Below, one piece after another: positions 44,288-52,065 of a stretch of DNA of 64,000 bases (positions within the stretch are counted from its first letter, which is position 1; each line of letters starts with the position of its first letter). Location of the stretch: contig NZ_BMKQ01000001.1 in NCBI RefSeq assembly GCF_014644415.1, positions 2,233,556-2,297,555 on the forward strand, given 5' to 3'. This stretch comes from Marmoricola endophyticus. Its GTDB lineage: Bacteria; Actinomycetota; Actinomycetes; Propionibacteriales; Nocardioidaceae. Both the position numbers and the translations under genes were made by a program. The notes beneath the pieces were generated by a model. It had not been told where the DNA came from. It did no database searches and saw only the letters and a program-made list of their open reading frames with translations.

Positions 44288-44879
44288 CCAGCCCGCCGAG
44301 GACGACGTCGGCCACGACCTCCGCGAAGGCGTCGCCCGCGACCTCGGGATGGGCGTCGAGGTGGGCCATCATGGCGTCGACGGCGCCCTGGAAGGCGAGC
44401 ACCGCGGCGCGCGGGTCGATCGACGCCCGGAGGTCACCCTCGGACTGGCCGCGGCGGACGATCGCCTCCTGGGCGAGGTAGACCGGCTCGAAGTCCGCCG
44501 CCGTGAACCGCAGCGCGCCCTCGCCGGTGCGCATCGTGCGCACGATCTCCTCGAGCACGGCTCGCTCGGCGCGGTGGGTCGAGCGCAGGGCGGCGTTGGC
44601 TCGCACGGCGTCGCGCAGCACCGCGGGTGCGGGGGCGTCCAGGTCCATCCGTGACCCGGCGGCGGCCTGGAGGACGTCGAGGAGGTGCCGCGCGGTGACC
44701 TCGAGCAGGTCGTCGAGGTCGGCGAAGTAGTGCCACAGCAAGCCCTTGGACAGGCCCGCCTCACGGGCGATCGCGGCGGCCGTGGTGCCGGCGTACCCGG
44801 CCTCGTCGACGACCCGCACCGCTGCCTCGACGAGCTGCGCCCGGCGTTGCTCCGGGCTGAGTCGTCGGCGGGCGGTCAC
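44274..44879 (-). CDS. TetR-family transcriptional regulator
   Basis: A 201-aa repressor. HTH: RRAQLVEAAVRVVDEAGYAG and IAREAGLSKGLLWHYFADLDDLLE, with recognition helix SKGLLWHYF. The C-terminal ligand domain has no residues that identify a ligand. The GTG at 44879 lies 4 nt after the stop of the membrane gene upstream, so both form one operon. The promoter of that operon (45272-45315) holds two tandem TTGACC-type palindromes, the likely autoregulatory operator. The 3' end overlaps the convergent MFS gene by 14 bp. Confidence 0.93.
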   Translation of the reverse strand: MTARRRLSPEQRRAQLVEAAVRVVDEAGYAGTTAAAIAREAGLSKGLLWHYFADLDDLLEVTARHLLDVLQAAAGSRMDLDAPAPAVLRDAVRANAALRSTHRAERAVLEEIVRTMRTGEGALRFTAADFEPVYLAQEAIVRRGQSEGDLRASIDPRAAVLAFQGAVDAMMAHLDAHPEVAGDAFAEVVADVVLGGLVSER

Positions 44880-44883
44880 GGAC

Positions 44884-45279
44884 CTAGTCTGGCCGACCCG
44901 CTCGGCCGAGCGCGGCGCGGACGCCGAGGAGCGTCCACGCCATCAGGACGACGACCAGGACGCTGACCAGGCGCAGCCACACGGGGAAGAGGCCGGGCAG
45001 GACCGCTTCCACGAGGTTCGCGACGGCGAGCACCGCGGCGATCACCCCGACGGCGGCGAGCGCCCGGCCGCTGCCCCGGCGAGCCGCCCGCAGCCGCAGC
45101 GGCAGGAGCGCGGCGAGGACCACCACGATGACGGCGTGCACCCATGCGTCGGTCGTGGCCTGCGCGGAGCCGAGCGCCGTCAGCAGGGCCAGCGCGAGGA
45201 CCGTGGCCACGGCCACGACGACGTACGCGCGCACGGGCCGCTCGATCGCGGCGAGTGCGGACGGTGCTGTGTTGACCAT
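44884..45279 (-). CDS. Four-helix membrane protein co-transcribed with TetR
   Basis: A 131-aa protein with four hydrophobic segments (about 18-38, 47-62, 74-92 and 99-120) and short loops. I do not recognise the family. The size resembles small actinobacterial integral membrane proteins. The ATG at 45279 sits 7 nt after TACTAT on the minus strand. The TetR gene begins 4 nt after its stop. The operator covering its promoter implies that it is the main target of that repressor, so it is a candidate detoxification or envelope protein. Confidence 0.75.
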   Translation of the reverse strand: MVNTAPSALAAIERPVRAYVVVAVATVLALALLTALGSAQATTDAWVHAVIVVVLAALLPLRLRAARRGSGRALAAVGVIAAVLAVANLVEAVLPGLFPVWLRLVSVLVVVLMAWTLLGVRAALGRAGRPD

Positions 45280-45315
45280 GTGGTCAATAGTATTGACCGA
45301 CTAGTCAACAGGCAA
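45272..45315 (-). promoter_or_regulatory. Promoter with twin TetR operator
   Basis: On the minus strand -35 TTGCCT (45315-45310), a 17-nt spacer, and -10 TACTAT (45292-45287) are followed by 7 nt to the ATG at 45279. Two 16-bp palindromes overlay this: TTGACC-N4-GGTCAA (45272-45287) and TTGACC-N4-AGTCAA (45293-45308), 21 bp apart centre to centre. One lies over the start, the other in the spacer, as expected for a TetR autorepressor. Confidence 0.75.
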
Positions 45316-45365
45316 GGTCCGGCCGAAGCGTTCACCTCACGGTCACCGGGCGGCCACGGCGCCGC

Positions 45366-46721
45366 GTGAGGCTGCTCGCCGTGCAGAAGACCTCCCGCGC
45401 GGCGCTGGGCGCCCTCGCCCTGACCCTCACGACCGGAGCGCTGGCCGGCCCGGCCCTCGCCGACGACCACGGGGACGGGAGCGTCGTCCGCGTCTACGCC
45501 CCCCACGTGAGGCCGCTGGCCACGATCGGCGGCACGCGGGTCGAGGGCGGTGCCTACGGCTCGTCGTTCGTGGCGAAGCCCGGCCGCTCCGACCGCTTCT
45601 ACGGCCTGACCGACCGCGGCCCCAACGTCGACGGCCCGGACGGCACGAAGATCGAGCCGCTCCCGGACTTCCAGCCCGCGATCGGCGAGTTCCGGCTGAA
45701 GGACGGCAAGGCCAGGCTCGTACGACGCATCGGCCTCGCAGCCGCGGACGGGACGCCGTACAACGGACGCACGAACCCGGCCAACCCGACGAACGAGACG
45801 ATCACCGACCTCGACGGCACCGTGCTGCCCCCGAGCCCGGAGGGGTACGACCCCGAGGGCCTGGCCGCGATGCCGGACGGGACGTTCTGGGTCTCCGACG
45901 AGTACGGCCCCTTCATCACGCACGTCGACCGGCGCGGCCGTGCGATCGCCCGGCTCAGCCCGACCGACGGGTCGCTGCCGCGCGAGCTCGCCGAGCGCGA
46001 GCCGAACAAGGGCATGGAGGGTCTCACCGTGACCCCCGACGGCCGCACGCTCGTGGGGATCATGCAGGCCGGGCTGAACGCCCCCGACGGCCCGAAGTCG
46101 AAGAACCTGTCCGCGCTGCGGATCGTCACCGTCGACCTGCGCACCCGCGCCACGAAGGAGTACGTCTACACGCTGCACACCGACGGCGACCCGACCACCG
46201 GGGTCTCCGAGATCAGCGCGCTGGACGACCACCGCTTCCTCGTCGACGAGCGCGACGGCAAGGCGGAGCCGGGGGCGAACAAGTTGCTGTACGAGATCGA
46301 CCTGCGCGGCGCCACCGACATCGGCCCGCACTCACCCGTGCCGGGCTCGTCGTACGACCCCGCGCGCGGCGGGCTGCTCGTCGGCGGGGAGAACGTGGAG
46401 GACATCGCCGGGCACAGCGACACCGCCGACACGGTGGCCAACCTGGCCGACGCCGGGATCACCCCGGTGTCCTCCTCGGTGTTCCTCGACGTCGCCGGGC
46501 TGGTGAGCAGCATCGACCCGCGCGGCTACTTCTTCGGCCACGACAAGATCGAGGGCGTCGCGGTGCTCGACCGCGGCAAGCGCCTGCTGATCAGCAACGA
46601 CAACGACTTCGGCATCGCCGGGGTGAGGGAGCAGCAGCCGCCGTACACGCTCGAGCCCAAGCTGCTCCCGAACGGTCGGCAGGACGACGGCGAGCTGCTC
46701 GAGGTCCGCACCGGACGCTGA
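45366..46721 (+). CDS. Secreted esterase-like-activity-of-phytase domain protein
   Basis: A 451-aa protein with a signal peptide (hydrophobic about 14-31, cleavage near GPALADD). The rest fits the phytase-type esterase-like beta-propeller family: GLTDRGPNVDGPDG, DPEGLAAMPDGTFWVSDEYGPFITHVDRRGRAI, NKGMEGLTVTPDGRTLVGIMQ, and the final EGVAVLDRGKRLLISNDNDFGI. Such proteins are exported and thought to act on phosphate or ester substrates, but activity is poorly known. The GTG at 45366 was used. The start lacks a clear -10 or ribosome site, so it is the least certain part. Confidence 0.88.
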   Translation: MRLLAVQKTSRAALGALALTLTTGALAGPALADDHGDGSVVRVYAPHVRPLATIGGTRVEGGAYGSSFVAKPGRSDRFYGLTDRGPNVDGPDGTKIEPLPDFQPAIGEFRLKDGKARLVRRIGLAAADGTPYNGRTNPANPTNETITDLDGTVLPPSPEGYDPEGLAAMPDGTFWVSDEYGPFITHVDRRGRAIARLSPTDGSLPRELAEREPNKGMEGLTVTPDGRTLVGIMQAGLNAPDGPKSKNLSALRIVTVDLRTRATKEYVYTLHTDGDPTTGVSEISALDDHRFLVDERDGKAEPGANKLLYEIDLRGATDIGPHSPVPGSSYDPARGGLLVGGENVEDIAGHSDTADTVANLADAGITPVSSSVFLDVAGLVSSIDPRGYFFGHDKIEGVAVLDRGKRLLISNDNDFGIAGVREQQPPYTLEPKLLPNGRQDDGELLEVRTGR

Positions 46722-46733
46722 CGCGCCGGCCGC

Positions 46734-47609
46734 TCAGAAGGGGAACGAGACCCCGGTCTTCGCCTCGGAGAGCTCCCAGAGCCGGCGCGCGGCCTCGGGG
46801 TCCTGCGCCGGCCCCGACCGGGCGACCGGCCCGGGCGCGCCGCGCGTCCCACCGAGCGCGGTCGGACCCATGAACGTGTCCGTGGGGACGTCGCCGGTGA
46901 GCGCCGCCAGCGTCGGTCGGGCACCCTGCGCGGCACTGGTCGCGACGACCTTGTTGCCGATCCACATGCCCAGCCGTGCGAGCGGGTTGCCGTGGTGACT
47001 CTGCAGGTTGGTCGCGGAGTAGCCGGGGTGGGCGGCCGTGGCCAGGACGTCCCGTCCGGCGCCGCCCAGCCGACGGGCGAGCTCGCCGGTGAACAGCAGG
47101 TTGGCCAGCTTCGAGCGCTGGTAGGCCCGCGACGGGTTGTAGCGAGGCAGGTCGAGGTGCTCGTCGTCGGAGAGATCCATCGGCGGACCCTGGTGCAGCA
47201 GCGAGGAGACGGTGACCACGCGGCCGGTGACGTGCGGCAGCAGCAGGTTCGTCAGCGCGAAGTGGCCGAGGTGGTTGGTCCCGAGCTGCCGCTCGAACCC
47301 GTCGGCGGTGTAGCCGTGGGGGACCATCATGATCCCGGCGTTGTTGACCAGCCCGTCGACCGGCCGGTCCCACGACTCGGCGAACCTCCGCACCGAGGAG
47401 AGGTCGGCGAGGTCGAGCTCGGCGACCTCGCTGGAGCCCTCGAGCCCGGCCGCCGCCCGCTCGCCCTTGGCGGTGTCGCGGACCGCCAGCACCACATGGC
47501 CGCCGGCGGCGGCCAGGGACCGGGCGGTCTCCAGCCCGAGCCCGGAGTTGGCGCCGGTGACGACGAAGGTCCGGCCGGACTGGTCGAGGAGAGCGGTGGG
47601 ACGGCTCAT
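46734..47609 (-). CDS. Short-chain dehydrogenase/reductase (retinol dehydrogenase-like)
   Basis: A 291-aa SDR: cofactor loop TGANSGLGLETARSL, LVNNAGIM, catalytic Ser in VTVSSLLHQ, and YQRSK (Y-x-x-x-K). The C-terminal extension and HPGYSATNLQ segment place it in the retinol dehydrogenase 11-14-like oxidoreductase group that is common in actinobacteria. The loop basic residues (AVRDTAKGERA) suggest NADP preference. The substrate is unknown. The ATG at 47609 follows TACGTT at 6 nt. It is divergent from the GDPD gene, with 54 bp between starts. Confidence 0.94.
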   Translation of the reverse strand: MSRPTALLDQSGRTFVVTGANSGLGLETARSLAAAGGHVVLAVRDTAKGERAAAGLEGSSEVAELDLADLSSVRRFAESWDRPVDGLVNNAGIMMVPHGYTADGFERQLGTNHLGHFALTNLLLPHVTGRVVTVSSLLHQGPPMDLSDDEHLDLPRYNPSRAYQRSKLANLLFTGELARRLGGAGRDVLATAAHPGYSATNLQSHHGNPLARLGMWIGNKVVATSAAQGARPTLAALTGDVPTDTFMGPTALGGTRGAPGPVARSGPAQDPEAARRLWELSEAKTGVSFPF

Positions 47610-47663
47610 GGCGCCAACGTAGCGTCGTACGCCGCAGCCACCCCACGTGGAAGGATGCGACGC

Positions 47664-48566
47664 ATGCCAGCCCGGCGCTCTCGACGGCGGTCCGGCGAGT
47701 CGCCCGCGCTCCCCGACGGACGCCCCGCGGTCGTCGCGCACCGCGGGTCCAGCGAGCTCAAGGCCGAGCACACGCTCGGTGCGTACGTCGCCGCGCTCGA
47801 GGAGGGCGCCGACGCGCTCGAGTGCGACGTACGACTGACCGCCGACGGCCACCTGATCTGCGCCCACGACCGGGACCTGCGGCGTACGGGCAGCAGCGAC
47901 GGACTCATCTCCACGACCGACCTGGCCAGCCTCGACCAGCTCGACTTCGCGCGCTGGAAGGAGGACCCGCTGCCCGCGTCGCAGCGCGGGCCCTGGCAGC
48001 CGCCGCCGCACGGCGGGGTGGAGCTGGCCCGGCTCGACGAGGAGCAGGACGACCTGGACAAGGTGCTGCCGCTGCGCCGGCTGCTGGAGACCGTCGCCGA
48101 CTACCCCCGGCGGGTGGAGCTGGCGATCGAGACCAAGCACCCCACCCGCTTCGGCGGGCTGGTCGAGAAGCGGCTGGTCGACCTGCTCGACGACTTCGGC
48201 TGGGCCGGCGTGGACTCCCCGGTGCGGGTGATGAGCTTCTCGTGGGTGGCGCTGCGCCGGGTCGAGCGGCTCGCGCCCGACCTCGACGTGGTGTTCCTCC
48301 TGGACTCCCCGGGGGAGTGGTACCGCGCCCGACCCCTCGCCGGCCGGCACTGGATCGCCGGGCCGGGGATCAAGGTGCTCCGCAAGCACCCCGACGCCGT
48401 ACGCCGGATCGGCCGCAGTGCGCGCCTGCACTGCTGGGTCGTGAACACCGAGGAGGACGTCGAGCTGTGCGCCGACCTCGGGGTCGAGGCACTCATCTCG
48501 GACCGGCCGGGACAGATCCTGCGGTACCTCGAGCGCGACGGTGCCGGCCCGGCGCCCGGCCCGTGA
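47664..48566 (+). CDS. Glycerophosphodiester phosphodiesterase
   Basis: A 300-aa GDPD enzyme without signal peptide: VVAHRGSS (catalytic His-Arg), EHTLGAYVAALEEGADALECDVRLTADGH (Glu/Asp metal ligands), CAHDRDLRRTG (second His), and IETKHPTRFGG. It is expected to split glycerophosphodiesters into glycerol-3-phosphate and alcohol. ATG 47664 is used. ATG 47655, three codons earlier, is also possible. GGAAGG lies 9 nt upstream of 47664. A basic N-terminus (ARRSRRRSG) is noticeable. It is divergent from the SDR gene. Confidence 0.95.
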   Translation: MPARRSRRRSGESPALPDGRPAVVAHRGSSELKAEHTLGAYVAALEEGADALECDVRLTADGHLICAHDRDLRRTGSSDGLISTTDLASLDQLDFARWKEDPLPASQRGPWQPPPHGGVELARLDEEQDDLDKVLPLRRLLETVADYPRRVELAIETKHPTRFGGLVEKRLVDLLDDFGWAGVDSPVRVMSFSWVALRRVERLAPDLDVVFLLDSPGEWYRARPLAGRHWIAGPGIKVLRKHPDAVRRIGRSARLHCWVVNTEEDVELCADLGVEALISDRPGQILRYLERDGAGPAPGP

Positions 48567-48606
48567 GCCGTGGTCGAGGGTGCCGCGAGACGACGGGGTG
48601 GGCTAC

Positions 48607-48632
48607 GTTTGAACCCGTGCGCCGGCGGGTAG
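48607..48632 (+). promoter_or_regulatory. Possible SigB-type stress promoter
   Basis: GTTT (48607-48610), 16 nt, and GGGTAG (48627-48632) resemble the actinobacterial SigB-family consensus (GNNT-N14-16-GGGTA). It lies 75 bp upstream of an RsbW-like ATPase gene, the kind of gene that SigB-type systems autoregulate. In high-GC DNA such matches arise by chance, so this is tentative. Confidence 0.35.
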
Positions 48633-48707
48633 GTGCATGGTCTGAACCCCCCGTACCGCGCAGCCCCGTACGCCAGGGCCGGACCGGTGAGCCCGAGAGG
48701 AGTCGGT

Positions 48708-49175
48708 GTGGCGACCACTGTGCCTCGCGGCCAGCCCAGTGCTGAGCCGTCGATCGCCCTGACGCTCCCGTTCACCCCGCGCAGCGCCTCGGTCGCGCGC
48801 GAGCACCTCGAGGAGTTCCTCCACGCCCTCGGGCTGTCCGAGGACTTCGTCGACGACTCCCGCCTGGTGATCTCCGAGCTGGTCGGCAACGCCGTGCGCC
48901 ACGCCCGACCCCTGGGCGACGGAACGATGCGCATCGGCTTCGAGTGGCTCGGCGAGGGCGCCGACGGTGCCGCCGTCGACCTCTTCGTCACCGACGGCGG
49001 CTCGGTGACCGTGCCGCACCACGTGGTCAACGAGTCCGCCGACGCCTTCGGCCGTGGGCTCACCCTGGTCGAGGCGCTGGCCGCCCGCTGGTGGTACGAG
49101 AGCGACGAGCAGCCCGAGCCGTACGGCACGGTCCACGCCGTCATCGCGCCGGGCCAGGTCGCGCGCACGGCCTGA
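48708..49175 (+). CDS. RsbW-like ATP-binding protein (HATPase_c_2 anti-sigma type)
   Basis: A 155-aa protein with the GHKL ATP fold of anti-sigma kinases: DDSRLVISELVGNAVRHARPL (N box with Asn), VTDGGSVTVPHHV (G1-like Asp) and AFGRGLTLVEALAARW (G2). No HisKA is present, which fits RsbW/SpoIIAB-like serine kinases or the many orphan HATPase_c_2 regulators of actinobacteria. The GTG at 48708 has GAGAGGAG 5 nt upstream. An upstream in-frame extension starts before that ribosome site and is not family-like. No cognate sigma factor or antagonist lies beside it. Confidence 0.88.
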   Translation: MATTVPRGQPSAEPSIALTLPFTPRSASVAREHLEEFLHALGLSEDFVDDSRLVISELVGNAVRHARPLGDGTMRIGFEWLGEGADGAAVDLFVTDGGSVTVPHHVVNESADAFGRGLTLVEALAARWWYESDEQPEPYGTVHAVIAPGQVARTA

Positions 49176-49233
49176 GACGACTGCCGTACGACCTGCGGTA
49201 CGACGGCTGCGGACGGCTCACTAGCCTGGCGTC

Positions 49234-50097
49234 ATGGGCAAGAAGGCACGTCAGCGCAACCGGCTCGAGCGCAAGCTCCACGGCGAGAAGGAGATGCCGG
49301 CGTTCGTCCGGCGGCCGTTCGAGGGACTACCCGGCGAGTGCGACCTGGTCGCGCTGCGCGAGTTCGTGCCGGCGGCCACGGCCGACGTACCCCTCAAGGA
49401 GGGTGGTCGCTCCGTCCGCCTCTGCTCGCTGCTGCCCGGCGCGGCCCCTGCGCTGGTGCGCGAGAACGGCGACGTGTGGGTGGGGCTGCAGGTCCAGCAC
49501 TCCTACCGCGACCCCAGCCGTGACCTCGCCGCGGCGCTCGAGGCGGCCCTCGCGGCCGCGCCCGGTGACGACGTCGTCCTCGTGCGCGACCCCGGTGACG
49601 GCCCGCGCCTGCAGGACCTGCTCGGCGACTCGATCGACCTCGAGGTCCACGACGGCTTCGACTACTGGCTGGCCGACAACGAGGACGCGGAGTCGTACGC
49701 CGCCGCCCTGGAGCGTGCCAACGAGGCGATCGCGCCGACGCTGCGGCTGACCTCGGTCGAGGCGGCGTACTGGGCCGAGGAGAGCGGGTCGAGGGAGTAC
49801 CTCCGCTGGGTGATGCCGTACGACGAGGACGTCCTGCTCGACGCGCTGGCCCGGCTGCACGCCGCCGAGAAGGACGTGCTGGTGCCCGGGGCCAGGCTGG
49901 TCGGCATGTTCCGCGCCCACGGGCTGCTGGTCCCCGTGTGGGACCTGCCCGCCGGCACCGGTGCCGAGGCGCTCGAGGAGCCGGCGGCGGCGTACCTCCC
50001 GGCGCTGGAGGCGGCCATGGCCGGCCCCGAGCCGCTCACCACCGCCGAGCGCTCGGCCCGCGCCAGCCTCGCCGGTCGACAGCTGACGCTGCGGTAG
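49234..50097 (+). CDS. DUF5926-family protein
   Basis: A 287-aa actinobacterial protein of unknown function. The N-terminus GKKARQRNRLERKLHGEKEMP is strongly basic and the rest is alpha/beta, with LVALREFVPAATADVPL, DGFDYWLADN and a Leu-rich, acidic C-terminal half. This looks like DUF5926. No catalytic motif is evident to me. The basic head suggests RNA or ribosome contact, which is a guess. The ATG at 49234 follows TAGCCT at 6 nt, so the start is well supported. Confidence 0.85.
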   Translation: MGKKARQRNRLERKLHGEKEMPAFVRRPFEGLPGECDLVALREFVPAATADVPLKEGGRSVRLCSLLPGAAPALVRENGDVWVGLQVQHSYRDPSRDLAAALEAALAAAPGDDVVLVRDPGDGPRLQDLLGDSIDLEVHDGFDYWLADNEDAESYAAALERANEAIAPTLRLTSVEAAYWAEESGSREYLRWVMPYDEDVLLDALARLHAAEKDVLVPGARLVGMFRAHGLLVPVWDLPAGTGAEALEEPAAAYLPALEAAMAGPEPLTTAERSARASLAGRQLTLR

Positions 50098-50106
50098 TCC
50101 CCTTCA

Positions 50107-50150
50107 CGTCGAGTGGTGCGATTCGACGCTGCAGGGGGCGCAGCTCAGCG
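50107..50150. repeat. Second copy of the GTCGAGTGGTGC convergent-end repeat
   Basis: Read on the minus strand from 50150, it gives CGCTGAGCTGCGCCCCCTGC, then AGCGTCGA, which matches the 40926 end of the 172-bp element at about 23 of 28 positions. It again includes the stop codon TGA of the minus-strand gene (arcA, 50145-50147). The plus-strand copy GTCGAGTGGTGC (50108-50119) points the other way. It fills the whole gap between DUF5926 and arcA. Confidence 0.65.
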
Positions 50151-51374
50151 CTGCGGGTCCTCGCGGCTGATCGGGCACGACATGCACCGCGGGCCGCCGC
50201 GGCCGGAGCCGAGCTCGGAGCCGGCGATCGCGACGACCTCGATGCCGGCGTCCTCGAGCCGGGCGTTGGTCTCGACGTTGCGCTCGTAGCCGACGGCCAC
50301 CCGCGGCGCGATGGCCAGCGTGTTGTTGCCGTCGTCCCACTGCTCGCGCTCGGCGGTGACCGGGTCCAGGCCGGTCTCGATCTGGTGCAGCCGGTCGATG
50401 CCCATCGCCGCGGCCGCCGCCTCGAGGAACGGCGCCGAGGCGGAGACATCGAGGACCAGGTCGGGGTCGGAGGTGGGGGCCCCGCTGGCGGTGACGGTGT
50501 ACGCCTGCAGCGAGTCGGCGACGTTGGGGTAGATCACCATCTTGTCGACGTCGACCAGGGTGCAGATCGTGTCCAGGTGCATGGTGGCGCGCTCCTGGGC
50601 GATCGGCACGGCCAGCACGGTGTGCGCGAGCTCGTGGCGGAACACCTGACGGGCCAGGCGCTCGGCGCCGGCGGGCGTCGTACGCTCCCCGACGCCGACG
50701 GCGATGACGCCCGGCGCGAGCAGCAGCACGTCGCCACCCTCGACGTGCTCGAAGTGCGAGCCGTGGATCCGCTCGGTGCCGGCGAAGCGCGGGTGCCGGG
50801 CGTAGATCAGCTCGGTCAGCTCGGTCTCGCGCTTGCGGGCCGGCATCGCCAAGGAGGTGATCGCGACGCGGTCGCGCACCCAGACGCTGGAGTCCCGGGT
50901 GAACAGCAGGTTCGGCAGCGGCTCGATGAGGAAGTCGTCGGGTGCGAGCAGCGAGGTCACCAGCCCGAACCCGCCGCGCACCTCGTCGTTGCGGATGCCG
51001 GCCGTCAGGTGCCGGGTCAGGTCCTCGGGCGACGCCTCACCGAGGAAGCCGGAGAGGTAGCCGCGCATCGTGTCGCCGAGGTCCAGCCCCGCCAGCGCCT
51101 CGCCGACGGCGTGCGCACGCGCCTCGGCGATGCCGAGCGTCTCGGTGAGCAGCTCGGTGAGGTAGAGGACCTCGACGTCCCGCTCGCGCAGGGCATCGGC
51201 GAACCGGTCGTGCTCCTCCTGCGCCCGCGCCACCCACGGGATCCCGTCGAAGAGCAGCGTGTCGTTGTTTCGGGGGGTCAGCCGGGTCAGCTCCGGGCCG
51301 GGCCGGTGCAGCATCACCGTGCGCAGCCGGCCGACCTCGCTGGACGCGCCGAGGGGAGCGGGGTTCTGGGCCAT
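50145..51374 (-). CDS. arcA: Arginine deiminase
   Basis: A 409-aa ADI: the [13 protein letters not shown] start, [13 protein letters not shown] (FTRD active-site Asp), [19 protein letters not shown] (with His), and the C-terminal [12 protein letters not shown] with catalytic C397. It converts arginine to citrulline and ammonia. The ATG at 51374 follows TAGGGT at 6 nt. No arcB, arcC or arcD lies nearby, so the product may feed nitrogen metabolism rather than a complete ADI energy pathway. Its stop codon lies within a dispersed repeat. Confidence 0.96.
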   Translation of the reverse strand: MAQNPAPLGASSEVGRLRTVMLHRPGPELTRLTPRNNDTLLFDGIPWVARAQEEHDRFADALRERDVEVLYLTELLTETLGIAEARAHAVGEALAGLDLGDTMRGYLSGFLGEASPEDLTRHLTAGIRNDEVRGGFGLVTSLLAPDDFLIEPLPNLLFTRDSSVWVRDRVAITSLAMPARKRETELTELIYARHPRFAGTERIHGSHFEHVEGGDVLLLAPGVIAVGVGERTTPAGAERLARQVFRHELAHTVLAVPIAQERATMHLDTICTLVDVDKMVIYPNVADSLQAYTVTASGAPTSDPDLVLDVSASAPFLEAAAAAMGIDRLHQIETGLDPVTAEREQWDDGNNTLAIAPRVAVGYERNVETNARLEDAGIEVVAIAGSELGSGRGGPRCMSCPISREDPQR

Positions 51375-51445
51375 GCCCGCACCCTATGAGACCGGCTCGC
51401 CGGGTACGTCGCGCGCTCTTGGCCGGCGCGTGGCCCGGGTACGGC

Positions 51446-52036
51446 TCAGGCGATCAGCTCGACGGCGGTGAACACCGCCAGCGCCAGGCAGACGACCGCG
51501 CCGACGTAGTGCACCAGCGAGAGCCGGACGTGGCGCAGCAGCACGCGCCCGACCACGATCGCCAGTCCGGAGACGACCAGCAGGGCCGCCCAGGCGCCGA
51601 TGAACACGGCGACCGGGTCGTCGTAGCGTCCGACGAGGCTGATCGTCAGCAGCTGGGAGAGGTCGCCCCACTCGGCGGCGAAGAGCACGAGGAACGACGC
51701 GCCGACGGCGGCCAGACCCTGCTTGGTGTCGGTGCCCTCGTAGTCCTTCTCGGTCTCCGCGGCGTCGGCCTTCGGCGCCTCGCGGAACAGCAGGACGGCG
51801 CCGGCCAGGAAGATCACCAGCGCGACGGCCTGCACGATCTGCTCGGGCAGGAAGGTGACGGCCTTGCCGACCGTGACCGCCAGCAGCGTCTGGATGAGGA
51901 AGGCGAGGCCGACCCCGATCCACACCGCGAGCGGTCGGTAGCGCGTCGAGAGCACGAGCGCGGCGATGAACGTCTTGTCCGGGAGCTCGACGACGAAGAT
52001 GGCGCCGAAGGCGATGGCGATGACGGCGAGGTCCAC
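51446..52036 (-). CDS. TMEM165/GDT1 (UPF0016) family cation transporter
   Basis: A 196-aa protein with two copies of the GDT1 signature: VVELPDKTF (ExGDKT-type) in the first half and AAEWGDLSQL in the second, each in a hydrophobic repeat of about three helices. A cytosolic acidic loop with KADAAETEKDYEGTDTK separates them. Family members move Mn2+ or Ca2+ by proton exchange, so Mn2+ export is the best guess. The GTG at 52036 follows TAGCCT at 6 nt, which leaves no room for an upstream Mn riboswitch. Confidence 0.94.
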   Translation of the reverse strand: MDLAVIAIAFGAIFVVELPDKTFIAALVLSTRYRPLAVWIGVGLAFLIQTLLAVTVGKAVTFLPEQIVQAVALVIFLAGAVLLFREAPKADAAETEKDYEGTDTKQGLAAVGASFLVLFAAEWGDLSQLLTISLVGRYDDPVAVFIGAWAALLVVSGLAIVVGRVLLRHVRLSLVHYVGAVVCLALAVFTAVELIA

Positions 52037-52065
52037 GGCACCAGGCTAGGCCGGGCCGCGGTCGG

